The position numbers were made by a program, and so were the translations under genes. From Suillus spraguei (taxonomy: Eukaryota; Basidiomycota; Agaricomycetes; Boletales; Suillaceae): DNA of 64,000 nucleotides. The stretch lies in contig JABCPU010000358.1 of NCBI GenBank assembly GCA_016800925.1, positions 1 through 64,000 of the forward strand. Direction: 5' to 3'. This document shows, in pieces, positions 42,900-54,091 of the stretch; the stretch's first letter is position 1; every line of letters begins with the position of its first letter. Under the pieces are notes generated by a model. That model was not told the origin of the DNA. It saw only the letters and a program-made list of their open reading frames with translations, and ran no database searches.

Positions 42900-45740
42900 T
42901 CTATGGGTATCGCTAGGGTTAGGGTGGTATCACTATCATTTGGGGTGAGGGTGTATGATATTGCTGCGCCTCGCCTGCCTTCCAGCCATCCACTACTCCT
43001 CATCCACATCATTGCCAGTAGTACTAGCTCCAGCTGATTTGAGGTATAAAACGAGACTGTTAGTGTAGTATGATATAGAATATAGTGAGAAGCACTCACC
43101 TGAGCAGCTGTTACAATCGTACGTGCCCCTGTTCATTTTCTCTTTGTTTCCTTTACTTGTATATTACATAATGAACTCTGACTCATATGCTTAACGCATC
43201 TGTACTATAGTTGCCTTCCTTCTTTGGATATGCACTTACATTCTCACGACTCTCTTGATCCGTGCGCACATATTGACCTATTTAAGCACGTTGTATTATG
43301 CTTGTATACTTTACTTTAATCTTACTGGGTTTTACCTGGAATATCCTTCGCTTAGGTCTCCAACCTAAGTCGTCTTGAATCGTCTCTAAGTCTAAGCACT
43401 CCTTAGTCTTAGTCTCTATTCTTGTAGAACCTCTTAGACTTGTCTTTGAGGCCGAACCCTTGATCGTACTCGGAACGCGTTCCTTGTACTTTCACCTTGT
43501 CCTTCTCTGGACATTGTAGAACCTCCCAGCAGACCGTCAGTGTCTTTTCACTGTCGCTGGTGACGTCACCCCAGTTCATAACAGCAGCTGCCTTGCACTT
43601 GTATATCTACAACAGTAATAAATGGTGTTAGATAGATATCAATATGACAAAAGAAGATGCACCTCTTTGTCGGCTTTAGATAGCCCATTCCAGTAAGATG
43701 CAAAAATGGTCGCTGGTTCTTTTTAATGGCCATTTGATTTCCAATCAAGAGCACACAGGTTTCTGTTTGATATGAATTATAGAATCAGCTTTTGATTTGT
43801 CTGATAATAATAGAATATCTTACTGTGCAGTGATCTTTGCGCTCACCCGCATTGGCTTGGTGCTTGGCTGACGCTTCTTGATGGTATCAGGCTTTGAGTC
43901 GATCATGATCATGGACTTCATTTGTTTGGCGCGAGTCACTCCAACAAGTTCCACTTTCACAGCAAGTGAAGCTGCATCGTTGTTTGACTGGACCTCTGGC
44001 ATGGAGACTAGTGTGATCTCGTCAGAGGGCGGTATCATATCAGAGTGGGATTCAGAAGTTGGGGAATCAATAGAAGTTGGAGGAAGTTTCTGTGGGATAG
44101 GTCTGGGCCAAGGTTTGAGAACAAGATTAGAACTAAGATAAATGATTGCATCAGTGTATTGTAACCATATAATTAAATGATGAAATGAACTTACAGAGGG
44201 TTTTTAACCTGTACAATCAGACATGTGAATTTAGCATCAGCACAAAATGTACCACAAACAACTCACCTCCATGGTAATAATTTCCTTTGCTTTGCCCTTG
44301 TCCATTCATGGTGGTGGAGTTGGCTCATGGTCAGGTGTGCTGTTTTGTGGTGGTGAGGTTGGTTCATGGTCAGGTGCAGCACTGTCGTATGGTGGCAAAG
44401 GGAGTGTTGTTAACTGTCGACTGACTATGTCAGTAGTAAGCAACTAAAATATTAGAACTTATGACTTCATTTGATGCCAAAGGGGGTGACATTAGTAGCT
44501 AGTATAGACCTATTATGTTAGTAGCGATACAAAAGTAAAACAAAACTTACGATTTCATCTGATGACATATCTGAATCAATGCATGGTCGCTTTCTCACAT
44601 GATTCTCATTGGGATCAAGTGAGCTTCTTTTTTTAATAATCGGTGTCATCTCAGAGGTGCTCTCTTCTTCAAAACACATGTCTTCAGACTCGGTCTTGAC
44701 ACACTTGCTGCCCTTTTTCTTGATGTGGTAGTTGTACCATTGGGAGTAATTGTCGGTCATAAGCTTGGTGGTTTTCCAATTGTCGGCACAAAGATGAAGT
44801 TCGAAGTATTCATTCCGGAATGTGTGAACCAGCCACCTGATGATGTCAAGTGAAGCTTGTCCAATCAATTCCGGTGCCAGCCCTTGGTTATGTAGCTGAC
44901 AGAAGCATGACAACATTGTTGTCCGAATTACCTTGGTGCACTGAGCTGAAACAGGTATGCTGTCCTTGTCCTGGAGGTAAGTACAAGATACATTGATACC
45001 TTATGCCATATGCTTGGATCCATGCACTGATTTTTTCGAAGAAGAACCAGGTACAGCTGATGTGCTTGGTAAAAAGTGATCTTGCCATTCCTTTTTCGTC
45101 CATGACTTCACTGATCGATAGTCTGTCGGATCAAGTTCTCAATCACACTCTTCGTCGATCACTCCGTCCAGTAGGAAAGATGGCCATCATTCATCTGGGT
45201 AGTATTCAATGTGTCAGAAGGGGATGAGGATGAGGATCTCGATGTGACAGAGCTCGCAGAGCTTTGTATATTGACAATTACATTCCTGTACATATATATA
45301 TATCATTTGAGTAGATATATGCGCATAAAATGATCTAAAACTTACTGTAATGCATGGCAGGTCAAACTCAAACTTGCTTTCTCGTTTTTAATCTGAAGTA
45401 AATCCACTCGCAGACTTGTTACAGTGTGCTGTAGTTCCATGAGTTGGCATTTGAGCTGTGCAACTACATCATTGTCGGATTCCCTGAAGGACACAAAGTT
45501 TTGGTCAATAAGAGACAGCATGCCAGAACCCTGTAGTAACATGAGAGACTTATATCGAGTCAGTGTATCATTTCTCCGATCATGATCAGGACAACTCAAG
45601 TTATTTAGATCAAATTGATGGGACACACTCGGATCAAAAGGTGGGGAAAATAACTTTGAAGAATTAAAATGAATATTCAAAAACTCTGTGTATCCAGTGG
45701 GGGTGATCACTGTCATGTCAGAGTTGTTGTTGGCAGACAT
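42900..45740 (-). pseudogene. Minus-strand multi-exon gene of unknown function with a solo LTR-B inside
   Basis: Exon 1 from ATG 45740 (MSANNNSDMTVITPTGY...) ends at a GTAAGT donor near 45350 and joins NVIVNIQSSASSVTSRSSSSS at 45286. A later block reads SWTKKEWQDHF, then ELIGQASLDIIRWLV and ELHLCADNWKTTKLMTDNYSQWY near 44720-44900, and an acidic/basic tail KKKGSKCVKTESEDM. Pro-rich exons (PDHEPTPPP twice) near 44290-44420 and EVQSNNDAASLAVKVELVGVTRAKQMK near 43900-44000 follow. Near 43690-43765 an exon contains LIGNQMAIKKNQ. The last exon, AGASTTGNDVDEEW, lies near 43000. At least two stops. Family unknown; I recall similar predicted proteins in Agaricomycetes. Confidence 0.45.
43109..43583 (+). 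repeat. Solo LTR-B
   Basis: TGTTACAATCG ... CAGTTCATAACA, 475 bp, target duplication GCAGC at 43104-43108 and 43584-43588. TATA-like tatttaag near 43278 and the ACTTTAATCTT word near 43312 are conserved. Confidence 0.95.
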
Positions 45741-45802
45741 GATGTGGTATAGGAATAAGGTATGTGATATGTGTTTGGTTGAATCGAGAAAGGAAACTCA
45801 CC
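45741..45802. promoter_or_regulatory. Short divergent intergenic region
   Basis: Only 62 bases separate the ATGs of the minus-strand gene (45740) and the plus-strand gene (45803). It probably holds both promoters or two 5' leaders; no TATA box is clear. Inference from gene arrangement only. Confidence 0.3.
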
Positions 45803-46154
45803 ATGCCACTACCACCAGCTGTCCAGAATTTTCTGGACATGTCTTTAGATCCTGATTTTGATGATCTTGATGATCTTGACAGTTATCAAGCTGATACCAG
45901 GTGAGATAGATCTATGTTTTTATTTTACATCTAACAACCTTATCTTATCTAGTATCAATATCAATGATTCCAATGACACACGCTCTAGCACCCCCATTAT
46001 GACTTTATCTGATGATCTACTCTCCAATCCTGCGTGTTGGCCTTCTTCCCATGCTCTCAGAATTCGGGCATGACTAGTGTCACTAATGGAATTACCACAG
46101 TAAGTTTTATTTTTATTTCTGTGCACTTTTACTCAAGAAAATATAGTGTAGCTA

Positions 46155-46923
46155 TGTTAAGACTGTACTCAAGGGTAGAGAGATCCGAAGGGCTTTGGCC
46201 TCAGTTCGTACACTGTGCCCCTTTCTCGAGTAATGCCCTTTATTTCAGGGAGGAGTTATTCGTCCGAAGACCCGGAAGGGGTTGCGTGACGGATCCGGGT
46301 GTCCGAAGGTGTCGGATGTAATACGTCCGAAGGTAATTCGGAACGTAAGGAGAGGAAAGAGATTAAGGCTAGTTTCGGAACGAGTTCCCAACTAGAAACT
46401 AACGGAGATGGACTATCCGAAGATAGAGTCGGAGGTATGGACTATAGGAGTCAATCCTAAGTCTCGGAAGGTGACTTAAAGCGGAGAGTGACTTAAGTCC
46501 GGAGGAGGCAGAATGAGCAGAATCTAAGATGATATTCGAACTAAGGTTCTACGAAGATCTACAAGTGGTTTATATACAGTAAGTATCTAAGACGGATAAT
46601 CAGCAAGTCCGGGACCGAGGGCTATGTACGAAGTGTAACGGAAGTCTATTAGTTATTGCACAGCGGATCAGTAAGCATGAATCGGAAATGAACACAGGAA
46701 ACGGATCAGTAACACAGGACGGAAATATAAACAGCCGGAGTACCGGTAGTAGGAGAAATGACGAAAGGAGATAGATGCAGATGTTCACCAGGGAGTTAAG
46801 GTGCGAGAAGTGAGTACATTCGGATGGGTGGTCCGGACAGGATCTGTGGAACGGACGGATATGGAAACGATCGGATCTGGACGGATATGATCGGATCTGA
46901 GATTAGAAGTTTGGTATATGACA
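46155..46923 (-). repeat. 3' LTR of Gypsy-A
   Basis: TGTTAAGACTG ... GGTATATGACA as written on +. The purine tract TAAGGGGGGGATAC (minus strand) lies at 46924-46938, just upstream of it. Confidence 0.93.
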
Positions 46924-47118
46924 GTATCCCCCCCTTAGGGCCGAACCCCTGAGGCACAAGAAGCGTCGATCCGGATCGGACAAGATTAATGCGAGACGAT
47001 GGGGAAGTTTGATGGTTGTAGTGCTGAGTCTGTAATCCAACAGATATACGGACGTCAGACGTCCGAAGTGATTCCTACCCCCACTTCATATCCTTGTTAA
47101 CAAAACTTGTCTCCTAAC

Positions 47119-48133
47119 ATGTCTGGAAAGAAATCCGATGCCCCTAAGTCTGCTGCCGACCTTGTGGCGGATCTGGAGCAGCAACTGGCGGCTGCTAAGG
47201 CTGCAGCTGAAGCCGAGGCGGAACAGAAACGGAAAGAGGCGGAGGAGCGGAAAAGGCAGGAGGAGTTGAAGCAGATTGAGTTGGCTGAGATCCGGAGGGA
47301 AATGGAGGAAAAGAGGCGGAGGGCACTGATTGAGGCTCGGGTGAGTGCTGTGGACTCTCCCAGATCCGGATATTGATGGGTTGGCAAAGGCCAAGGCTGC
47401 TCCTGCGTCCGGAGCAAAGGATGGGTACTGCTCTCGTTGCGTCACTAAGGGCCGGATGTGCCAGTGGGGTGATGCTGAGAAGAATGCCATGGTGAGTCGT
47501 CCGAAAAACTTCGGATCCGCTGATTTCAACGTTTCGTAGATTAAGTCCTGTGACGTCTGCCGGAAAGACAAGGCCACTTGTCCTGGAAGGCCCGGATTCG
47601 TTAAGGGGCCTAAGGGCCGGAAGAGGCAGCGTCCTGCTGGTACTCCGTCTCCGAAGGGCAAAGGCAAGCGCCGTCAGAGGAGTCCTACTCCGGATGTGGC
47701 GGACGCGGATGTCTTCTCTAATCCAGTCACTATTGAAGGTACGGATGAGGATTTTGTGGAGTACGATGACCAGGCTTGGGTGGCCGCTGCTAATGGCATC
47801 ATTGCTGAGTTGGCGCGGACCAACGGACTTCTCCAAGATGGTATTGCGGCGGCGGAAGGGAGTCGGATTGCCATGGAGCGGATGAGCTCCACCATGGAGG
47901 CCTTCCTCCAGCAACAGAGGGAATTCCAGGCCCTGCTCATCGAGGAAATCCGGACCGGATTTAGGCTTTCCGTTTCTGCCGGATCCGACAAGGATGGCGC
48001 TGGTGAGGAGATTGGGGAAGAGGTGGCGGATGAGAATGGAGGGGAGATGGCGGATGGAACTGGGGAAGAGATGGCGGATGGAACTGGGGAGGAGACTGGG
48101 GGTGCCGGAGGTGAAATGGAAACTGGTGCTTAG
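47119..48133 (+). pseudogene. Antisense spliced gene inside Gypsy-A: Zn2Cys6-like protein
   Basis: Opposite strand to pol. Exon 1 (ATG 47119 to 47491) encodes an Ala/Glu/Lys/Arg-rich helix (residues about 15-75), then a cysteine triplet C-S-R-C-V-T-K-G-R-M-C. An intron of 48 nt, 47492-47539 (GTGAGT...GTAG), joins it in frame to C-D-V-C-R-K-D-K-A-T-C. Together this gives CX2CX6C-X13-CX2CX6C, close to the fungal Zn2Cys6 binuclear cluster (linker normally 5-12). A basic stretch (KGRKRQRP, KGKGKRRQR) follows, then an acidic middle, a helical segment and a GEEMADGTGEE repeat. One extra base near 47357 (a CCC run) shifts the frame in exon 1; without it the product would be about 321 residues. Its TAG overlaps the pol TAA tail to tail at 48130-48133. 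Confidence 0.7.
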
Positions 48134-51100
48134 TCCAGATCCGGATTTCCGCTACTGCCCTCAATGTACTTATATTTCGTTATGTACTTTTCAGCAATGG
48201 GACCAGGCTTGTCCGGATATGCAGAATGGAAATCCGCTACGAGATCCGATGCATTTCCGAGTTCTGTGGCCAGTAACCAGGAAGTTTCTTCGTCCGTTCC
48301 TTCGTATCCGGACCAACGGACGAGGTATAGAAGTTGGCAGTGGTGCCTACGACGGTCCAGTTTAGAATCCAGGATTTCGGATATCTCGTACTCTGGTTCT
48401 CCGTCGACTTCGACTGGTGGCGGAGGAGGTTGGATGCGATTGGGAATGGTGTTCGGAACTGCTGGCTCTAACTGCGAGACATGGAAAACAGGATGTACGG
48501 AACGCATAGAATCCGGAAGTCGGATGGCGAAAGAATGAGTACCCGGGCGGGATATAATTTCGAATGGTCCCAAATTCTTTTCCGAAAGTTTCTTCGACGG
48601 ACGGGTGGAGCGGAAGTACTTGGCTTTGACGAAGACTTGTTCTCCAATCCGGAAGTCTGGAGCAGGCTGTCTTTTAGCGTCCGCGGGTCCTTGATAGCGT
48701 TTCTGAGCTTCGGACATCTCATCTCGGAGGAACTGGTGAAGTTTGTTAAGGTCTAGGGCATATTCCTGGGCGCGGATGGAGGATAGGTCGCGTTCCGGAT
48801 GGATGGAAATGTTCGGATGATAACCTTTATTGGCGAAGAAAGGTGAAACTCCGGTAGTGGCACTCGGAGCGTTATTGTATGCAAACTCTGCGAGGGGCAG
48901 CAGCTCGGACCAGTTGTCCTGCTGATAGTTGCAGTAGATCCGGAGGTACTGTTCCAGTGTTTGGTTGGCACGTTCGTTTGTCCGTCTCCTTCGGGATGAT
49001 ATCCGGATGTGAAGTGTAGGACCATGTCCAATGCCTTTCCTAGGGAACGGAAGAAGTGGGATACGAACTCTGTTCCTCGATCCGAGGTTACATGGGACGG
49101 GACTCCATGCTTAGAGAAGACATGGAGGAGAAATAGGCGGGCGAGATCAGGGGAAGTAATGGTATCGTGGGTCGGGACGAATATGGCTTGCTTGGATAAA
49201 CGATCTATGATGACGAGGATGGCTGTAAAGCCGGATGAGTCCGGAAGTTGTTCAATGAAATCCATAGAGATGGAATTCCATGGTTTTTCTGGGACAGGAA
49301 GTTGCTTGAGTAGACCGTAGGGCTTATGTCTCGGAACTTTGGCTCGGGCGCAGGATGTGCAGGATCTGACATACTCTTTGACAAAGGCTCGTACTCCGGG
49401 CCAGGTGTAGTTGCGTCGGATGAGCTCGAGAGTACGATTCTGTCCGAAATGTCCGGATAGGGGGTGGTCATGGCAATTCCGGAGGATGCGAAGTCGTAGA
49501 TCATTGGTATCCGGAACGTAGATGCGGTTGTCACAACAAAGGAATCCACCATCGTCTATTGTCCATCTCGGATCCGAAGGAACCGGAAGATGTGTTTGTG
49601 CAACGGGGTCATTAGGAAGTGCTATCAGAATGTCTTTCCGGAGGTGTTCGGTGTCCATAAGAACAGCTGCTCTAAGGACCGGAGTTGCTAAAATGGAAGC
49701 TCGTAGGGACGAAGCTAATTGTTCCGAAGCAAATATTGGACGGAGGTTGTGAGGGTTAATCTGAGCGTAGTCCTTATCCCCCTCTTTAGGGTAGACGTCC
49801 CATCGTCTAGTGAGGGAATCTGGCTTGACTCCGAGTCTTCCAGGACGGTAACGGATAACGAGGTTGAACTGATGGAGGAACTCAGACCAGCGGGCCTGAC
49901 GACGGGATAGCAGTTTGGTGGTAGAGAAATACTCAAGGTTCTTGTGGTCCGTGACAACATCTATAGGCTCGGACGAGCCTTCTAGGTAATGGCGCCAGGT
50001 TCGGAACGCAGCATAGATGGCTAGTAGTTCCTTATCATGGACATCATAGTTGAGTTCTGCACCGGACAGTGTCCGGGAGTAAAATGCCACCGGACGAAGT
50101 TCCGAGTCTGGGCACACAATGGATAGTATTCCAGCGATAGCGTAATCCGAGGCATCAGTTTCCACAACTATAGGAACATTCGGAATCCAATGCGTAAGCA
50201 CCGGAGCGGACGTGAAGGCTTTCTTGAGTGCGTTAAATGATTTCCGGCATTCCTCGGAAAAGTCCCAAGTGACGCCCTTGCGAGTGAGTCGAGTAAGGGG
50301 AACCACGATATCCGAGTAGTTGAAGATGAAGCGACGATAGAAATTAGCGAATCCGAGGAAAGATTGGATGTCCTTGACTTTCCGAGGCTCTGGCCAGTCT
50401 ATGATGGACTGGATTTTCTCGGACGACATCGTCAAGCCATCCGGAGATAGGAGGTAACCAAGATACTCGACGGAGGAGGAGTGGAATTCGCATTTCTCGG
50501 GTTTGGCATATAGTCGGTGTTTACGGAGACGTCGTAAAACTTCTCGGACATGTTCCTTATGACTTGCAAGGTCTTGGGAATAGATAAGGATGTCATCCAG
50601 ATATACAACAACACATACGTCCAGCATATCGGCAAACACGCTATTGACAAAGCGCTGGAAAGCTGCCGGAGCATTCGTGAGGCCTTCCGGCATCACCAAC
50701 CATTCATAGGAGCCATAGCGCGTACGGAAGGAAGTCTTCCACTCGTCTCCTTCTGTTATCCGGACGAGGTGATATGCAGATCGGAGATCAATTTTGGTAT
50801 ATACCTTAGCGCGGCTCGGGGAGTCAAGAAGGTCGGCAATGAGGGGTAACGGATATCGGTCTTTCTTGGTGATGTGGTTAAGGCCGCGGAAATCCACACA
50901 AAGGCGGAGGGATCCATCCTTCTTTTTGACAAATAGGACGGGGGCTCCGTGGGGAGAAGATGAGGAGCGGAGAAGTCCGGACGAGATGTTTTCGTCAAGG
51001 AACTTCCGAAGGGCCTCAAGCTCTACCGGAGAAAGAGAGTATATGGTTCCGAGAGGCGGACTAGCCCCTTCTTCCAACTCAATCTTGAGGTCGTAGGGTC

Positions 51101-51982
51101 GATGTGGGGGAAGTTGTCCGGCTTTGCCTTTGTCGAAGACATCCGCAAATTCGTGGTAGTCGGAAGGGATTCTGGAGAGGTCTGGAGGATCGGATGATAC
51201 GGATGCGGATCGAAGGTTTACTTCGGAGGGACGGAGGTAGATGCTGAACTGAGTGGATCCTTCTAACTTGCAGGCACGGCAAAAGGCCACTGCGTTTATC
51301 AACGATATGTTAGGGACTGGGGTACCAGCGGAGGGTTCGGATTTGGTCAGAGGCGGAGTCTCCGCCACGGATGGGGTGCTCTGATGCGACGGAGATTTTG
51401 GAGGGGAGGAATCTTCCTTGGGTGGAATACCCGAAGGTAACAGAGGTGTCGGATTGGATTTTCCTGCCATGGTCGGTGTGTCCGGAGGCAGCGATGATGC
51501 GGATGGGGTTAATGGCACTCCTTGTTCAGTAGTTCGGAACTCGATGCTGCCCAATACCCAGTCAATCAACGGATTGTGTCGGGTGAGCCAGCTATATCCG
51601 AGAACGATATAACATGAGGAATCCAAAGGGGTGACGTAGAACGTGTCGGAAGTGATTACACCGGAGGAGAATCGGACGGATAAGTTTATGGCTTCGACAA
51701 TATTGTTATTGCATGTACCATCAAATAAACGGAGTGGAAGCGGAGGAATCTGATAGGTAGGAATTTTATGTTCTCGGACGAAATCAGTGTCTATGAAGCA
51801 GTGGGAGGAACCACAGTCTATGAGGGCCGGAAAGTCAGATATATTGGAGAAAGATGGAAGAGAGACATATGGACACAGAGAGTTCGGATCAGGAAGAGTT
51901 ACAGCGTTGAGTCGTAGTTCCATTGCACGGGTTGGGCCAACGCGACCCTCATCCCGTACGGAGTCAGGAGGGTCGCGGACTA
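48130..51982 (-). pseudogene. Gypsy-A pol, one frameshift in the integrase
   Basis: Reads in the -1 frame from the gag stop; first Met at 51923. Protease L-I-D-C-G-S-S-H at residue about 36 of that Met. [12 protein letters not shown] near 50600; RNase H ETDASDYA near 50160 and [10 protein letters not shown] near 49945; integrase zinc HDHPLSGH...C-T-S-C-A-R near 49470-49345; SMDFIEQLP Asp near 49255; TSDRGTEF near 49080. A 1-nt loss near 48977 then shifts the frame exactly before the catalytic Glu (T-E-R-A-N-Q in the other frame). The second frame continues to 48130 with a chromo-like YEISEILDSK ... LVRWSGYEGTDEETSW segment. Confidence 0.9.
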
Positions 51983-51989
51983 ATTTTTT
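51980..51989 (-). promoter_or_regulatory. -1 ribosomal frameshift site of Gypsy-A
   Basis: Minus strand: GCA AAA AAT TAG. The heptamer A AAA AAT fits X XXY YYZ and abuts the gag stop; the -1 frame reads TTA GTC CGC into pol. The same heptamer and stop are kept in the decayed second copy at about 61017-61028. Confidence 0.72.
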
Positions 51990-53272
51990 GCCTCATCCGA
52001 GGCTTCCGGTTCCGTTTCCGGAGTGAGCACAGCGGCGCGGCCTTTGGCAGCGCGCGAAGTGGATTTGGTGCATTCCCGGGCAGTGTGACCAGGTCCGCCG
52101 CAGAACATACAGAGCTTTTTGTCAAAACGTCTCTGACGCTCCTGGGTGGTTAGCTTTCCGTCTGTACCAACAACACTAGGAAGATCCGAAACTTTCGGGG
52201 TAGAGGATGCTGTGGAGTATGTGGGTTTATTGAATTTGGGCGTATCGGATCCGGATGAGTTGGAGTTCGTCCGGTCGGATGTTGACTGCCTGGGAGGATT
52301 GGAAGAGGTGGTTCTACTCTCTCGGGTGACTTCGCCCCTCCGTTCCCAGTAACGGGCATCGATGGTCTGGGCGAGAGTCTTGAACTCCGAAAGGGTAGTG
52401 GGCTTACCCATGCGACTAATCTCATCTTTGATTCGGGCCGGAAGTCCATTGTAGAATTGGCGTCGTAGGGCTCCGTCTCCCCATTCGCGTACTTGGGAGG
52501 CAAGTCGCTGGAATTCTACAACGTACTTGTTGATGCGTTGTCCGTCACGCATGTGGAGTTGTTCTAACTGCATCTCTGCGTCTCCGGAGGGATCGTGTGG
52601 TCCGAAATTGGTTTGGAGCTCGAGCATGAACTCGGAGTAGTCATCCATCCAATCCGGACGGTTGCTATATCCGTCCGAAAGGAGGTCCGGCTCAAACCAC
52701 TCGAGAGCCATACCCTTAAGGTAGGATTGGGCGAAATTTACTTTAGCGCGTCCGGAACGGAAAGCGCTAGGTTTGCTCTGGAAGTTGAGCTCACATTGGA
52801 CGAAGAATGCCCGGAGCTTGCGAGGTTCGGACCCATCGAAGGTATCTGGCTCACGGATTTTGACTTTGCTATCATCCGAGGTGGGGGTGCGACGGCTACT
52901 GCGAGCGAGGTGGTTAATGGCTACGGATAGTTGGGCTAGGACCCGGTCCTGAGGGTTTAGGTGGATTTTATCTTCTTCGTCATCCAGGTCCTCGTTGTCC
53001 GGATCATCAACTTCATCATCTGGTAGATTACTGCGCAGCTCATCATCAAAGCGAATGGTCGGGCGCGAATTGGGGTCTGGGTTATCCGGGTTCCGAGTTG
53101 GTGTTATCGGATCCGGTCTGACTTGACGGGCGGAGATACTCTGACCTATGTCGCTCATGCTTGCGCGGCGTTGAGAGAAACTGGTAAATGTTTGGACGAT
53201 GGGTGTGGGATCTCGTTGGATCGGACCAAGTCCGGCTCCTCGGAGTGTGTTTTGAGCTTTACGGGGAGGCAT
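51980..53272 (-). CDS. Gypsy-A Gag, 430 residues
   Basis: Open frame from ATG 53272 to TAG 51980-51982. N-terminal Pro/Asp-rich region with DDELRSNLPDDEVDDPDNEDLDDEED; capsid-like block about residues 125-290 (FDGSEPRKLRAFF, WFEPDLL, YSEFMLELQTNFGPHD, Y-V-V-E-F-Q-R-L-A). A zinc knuckle, C-M-F-C-G-G-P-G-H-T-A-R-E-C, lies near residues 390-403. The C-terminus is acidic. The frame ends at a slippery A run that allows -1 entry into pol. Confidence 0.92.
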   Translation of the reverse strand: MPPRKAQNTLRGAGLGPIQRDPTPIVQTFTSFSQRRASMSDIGQSISARQVRPDPITPTRNPDNPDPNSRPTIRFDDELRSNLPDDEVDDPDNEDLDDEEDKIHLNPQDRVLAQLSVAINHLARSSRRTPTSDDSKVKIREPDTFDGSEPRKLRAFFVQCELNFQSKPSAFRSGRAKVNFAQSYLKGMALEWFEPDLLSDGYSNRPDWMDDYSEFMLELQTNFGPHDPSGDAEMQLEQLHMRDGQRINKYVVEFQRLASQVREWGDGALRRQFYNGLPARIKDEISRMGKPTTLSEFKTLAQTIDARYWERRGEVTRESRTTSSNPPRQSTSDRTNSNSSGSDTPKFNKPTYSTASSTPKVSDLPSVVGTDGKLTTQERQRRFDKKLCMFCGGPGHTARECTKSTSRAAKGRAAVLTPETEPEASDEAKN

Positions 53273-53309
53273 GATATGGGATGGTTGCTAAGTTACTCGG
53301 AAAGGTTTG

Positions 53310-53320
53310 AGTTCGAATAT
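53310..53320 (-). other. Self-priming type primer-binding site of Gypsy-A
   Basis: Minus strand ATATTCGAACT, two bases after the 5' LTR end. It is the reverse complement of AGTTCGAATAT within the LTR (plus coordinates 53700-53710). Confidence 0.68.
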
Positions 53321-53322
53321 AC

Positions 53323-54091
53323 TGTTAAGACTGTACTCAAGGGTAGAGAGATCCGAAGGGCTTTGGCCTCAGTTCGTACACTGTGCCCCTTTCTCGAGTA
53401 ATGCCCTTTATTTCAGGGAGGAGTTATTCGTCCGAAGACCCGGAAGGGGTTGCGTGACGGATCCGGGTGTCCGAAGGTGTCGGATGTAATACGTCCGAAG
53501 GTAATTCGGAACGTAAGGAGAGGAAAGAGATTAAGGCTAGTTTCGGAACGAGTTCCTAACTAGAAACTAACGGAGATGGACTATCCGAAGATAGAGTCGG
53601 AGGTATGGACTATAGGAGTCAATCCTAAGTCTCGGAAGGTGACTTAAAGCGGAGAGTGGCTTAAGTCCGGAGGAGGCAGAATGAGCAGAATCTAAGATGA
53701 TATTCGAACTAAGGTTCTACGAAGATCTACAAGTGGTTTATATACAGTAAGTATCTAAGACGGATAATCAGCAAGTCCGGGACCGAGGGCTATGTACGAA
53801 GTGTAACGGAAGTCTATTAGTTATTGCACAGCGGATCAGTAAGCATGAATCGGAAATGAACACAGGAAACGGATCAGTAACACAGGACGGAAATATAAAC
53901 AGCCGGAGTACCGGTAGTAGGAGAAATGACGAAAGGAGATAGACGCAGATGTTCACCAGGGAGTTAAGGTGCGAGAAGTGAGTACATTCGGATGGGTGGT
54001 CCGGACAGGATCTGTGGAACGGACGGATATGGAAACGATCGGATCTGGACGGATATGATCGGATCTGAGATTAGAAGTTTGGTATATGACA
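53323..54091 (-). repeat. 5' LTR of Gypsy-A
   Basis: 769 bp, same termini as the 46155 copy. Visible differences: cc/ct in gagttcc-aact, a/g in gagagtg-ct and t/c in gata-gcag, all transitions. Confidence 0.93.
53700..53744 (-). promoter_or_regulatory. LTR-A core promoter: TATA box and predicted transcript start
   Basis: Minus strand TATATAAA at 53744-53737; AGTTCGAATAT starts 34 bases downstream of the first TATA base, at 53710. It complements the PBS over 11 nt. The same spacing is found in LTR-B. Confidence 0.6.

Larger units (their letters stand above)
46155..54091 (-). mobile_element. Complete Ty3/gypsy element Gypsy-A
   Basis: LTRs of 769 bp at 46155-46923 and 53323-54091 with at least three visible differences. 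Target duplication AGCTA at 46150-46154 and 54092-54096. On the minus strand: 5' LTR, PBS, gag, -1 site, pol with protease, RT, RNase H, integrase and a C-terminal chromo-like segment, then about 1.2 kb before the 3' LTR that holds an antisense gene on the plus strand. One frameshift in the integrase is the only break in pol that I see. Confidence 0.95.

Noticed and set aside
47195..47914. 239-residue minus-strand frame between pol and the 3' LTR of Gypsy-A
   Set aside because: It is the complement of the antisense cysteine-cluster gene, rich in Arg/Ser/Pro with no motifs, and lies beyond the end of pol. The plus-strand reading has splice sites and paired cysteine motifs.
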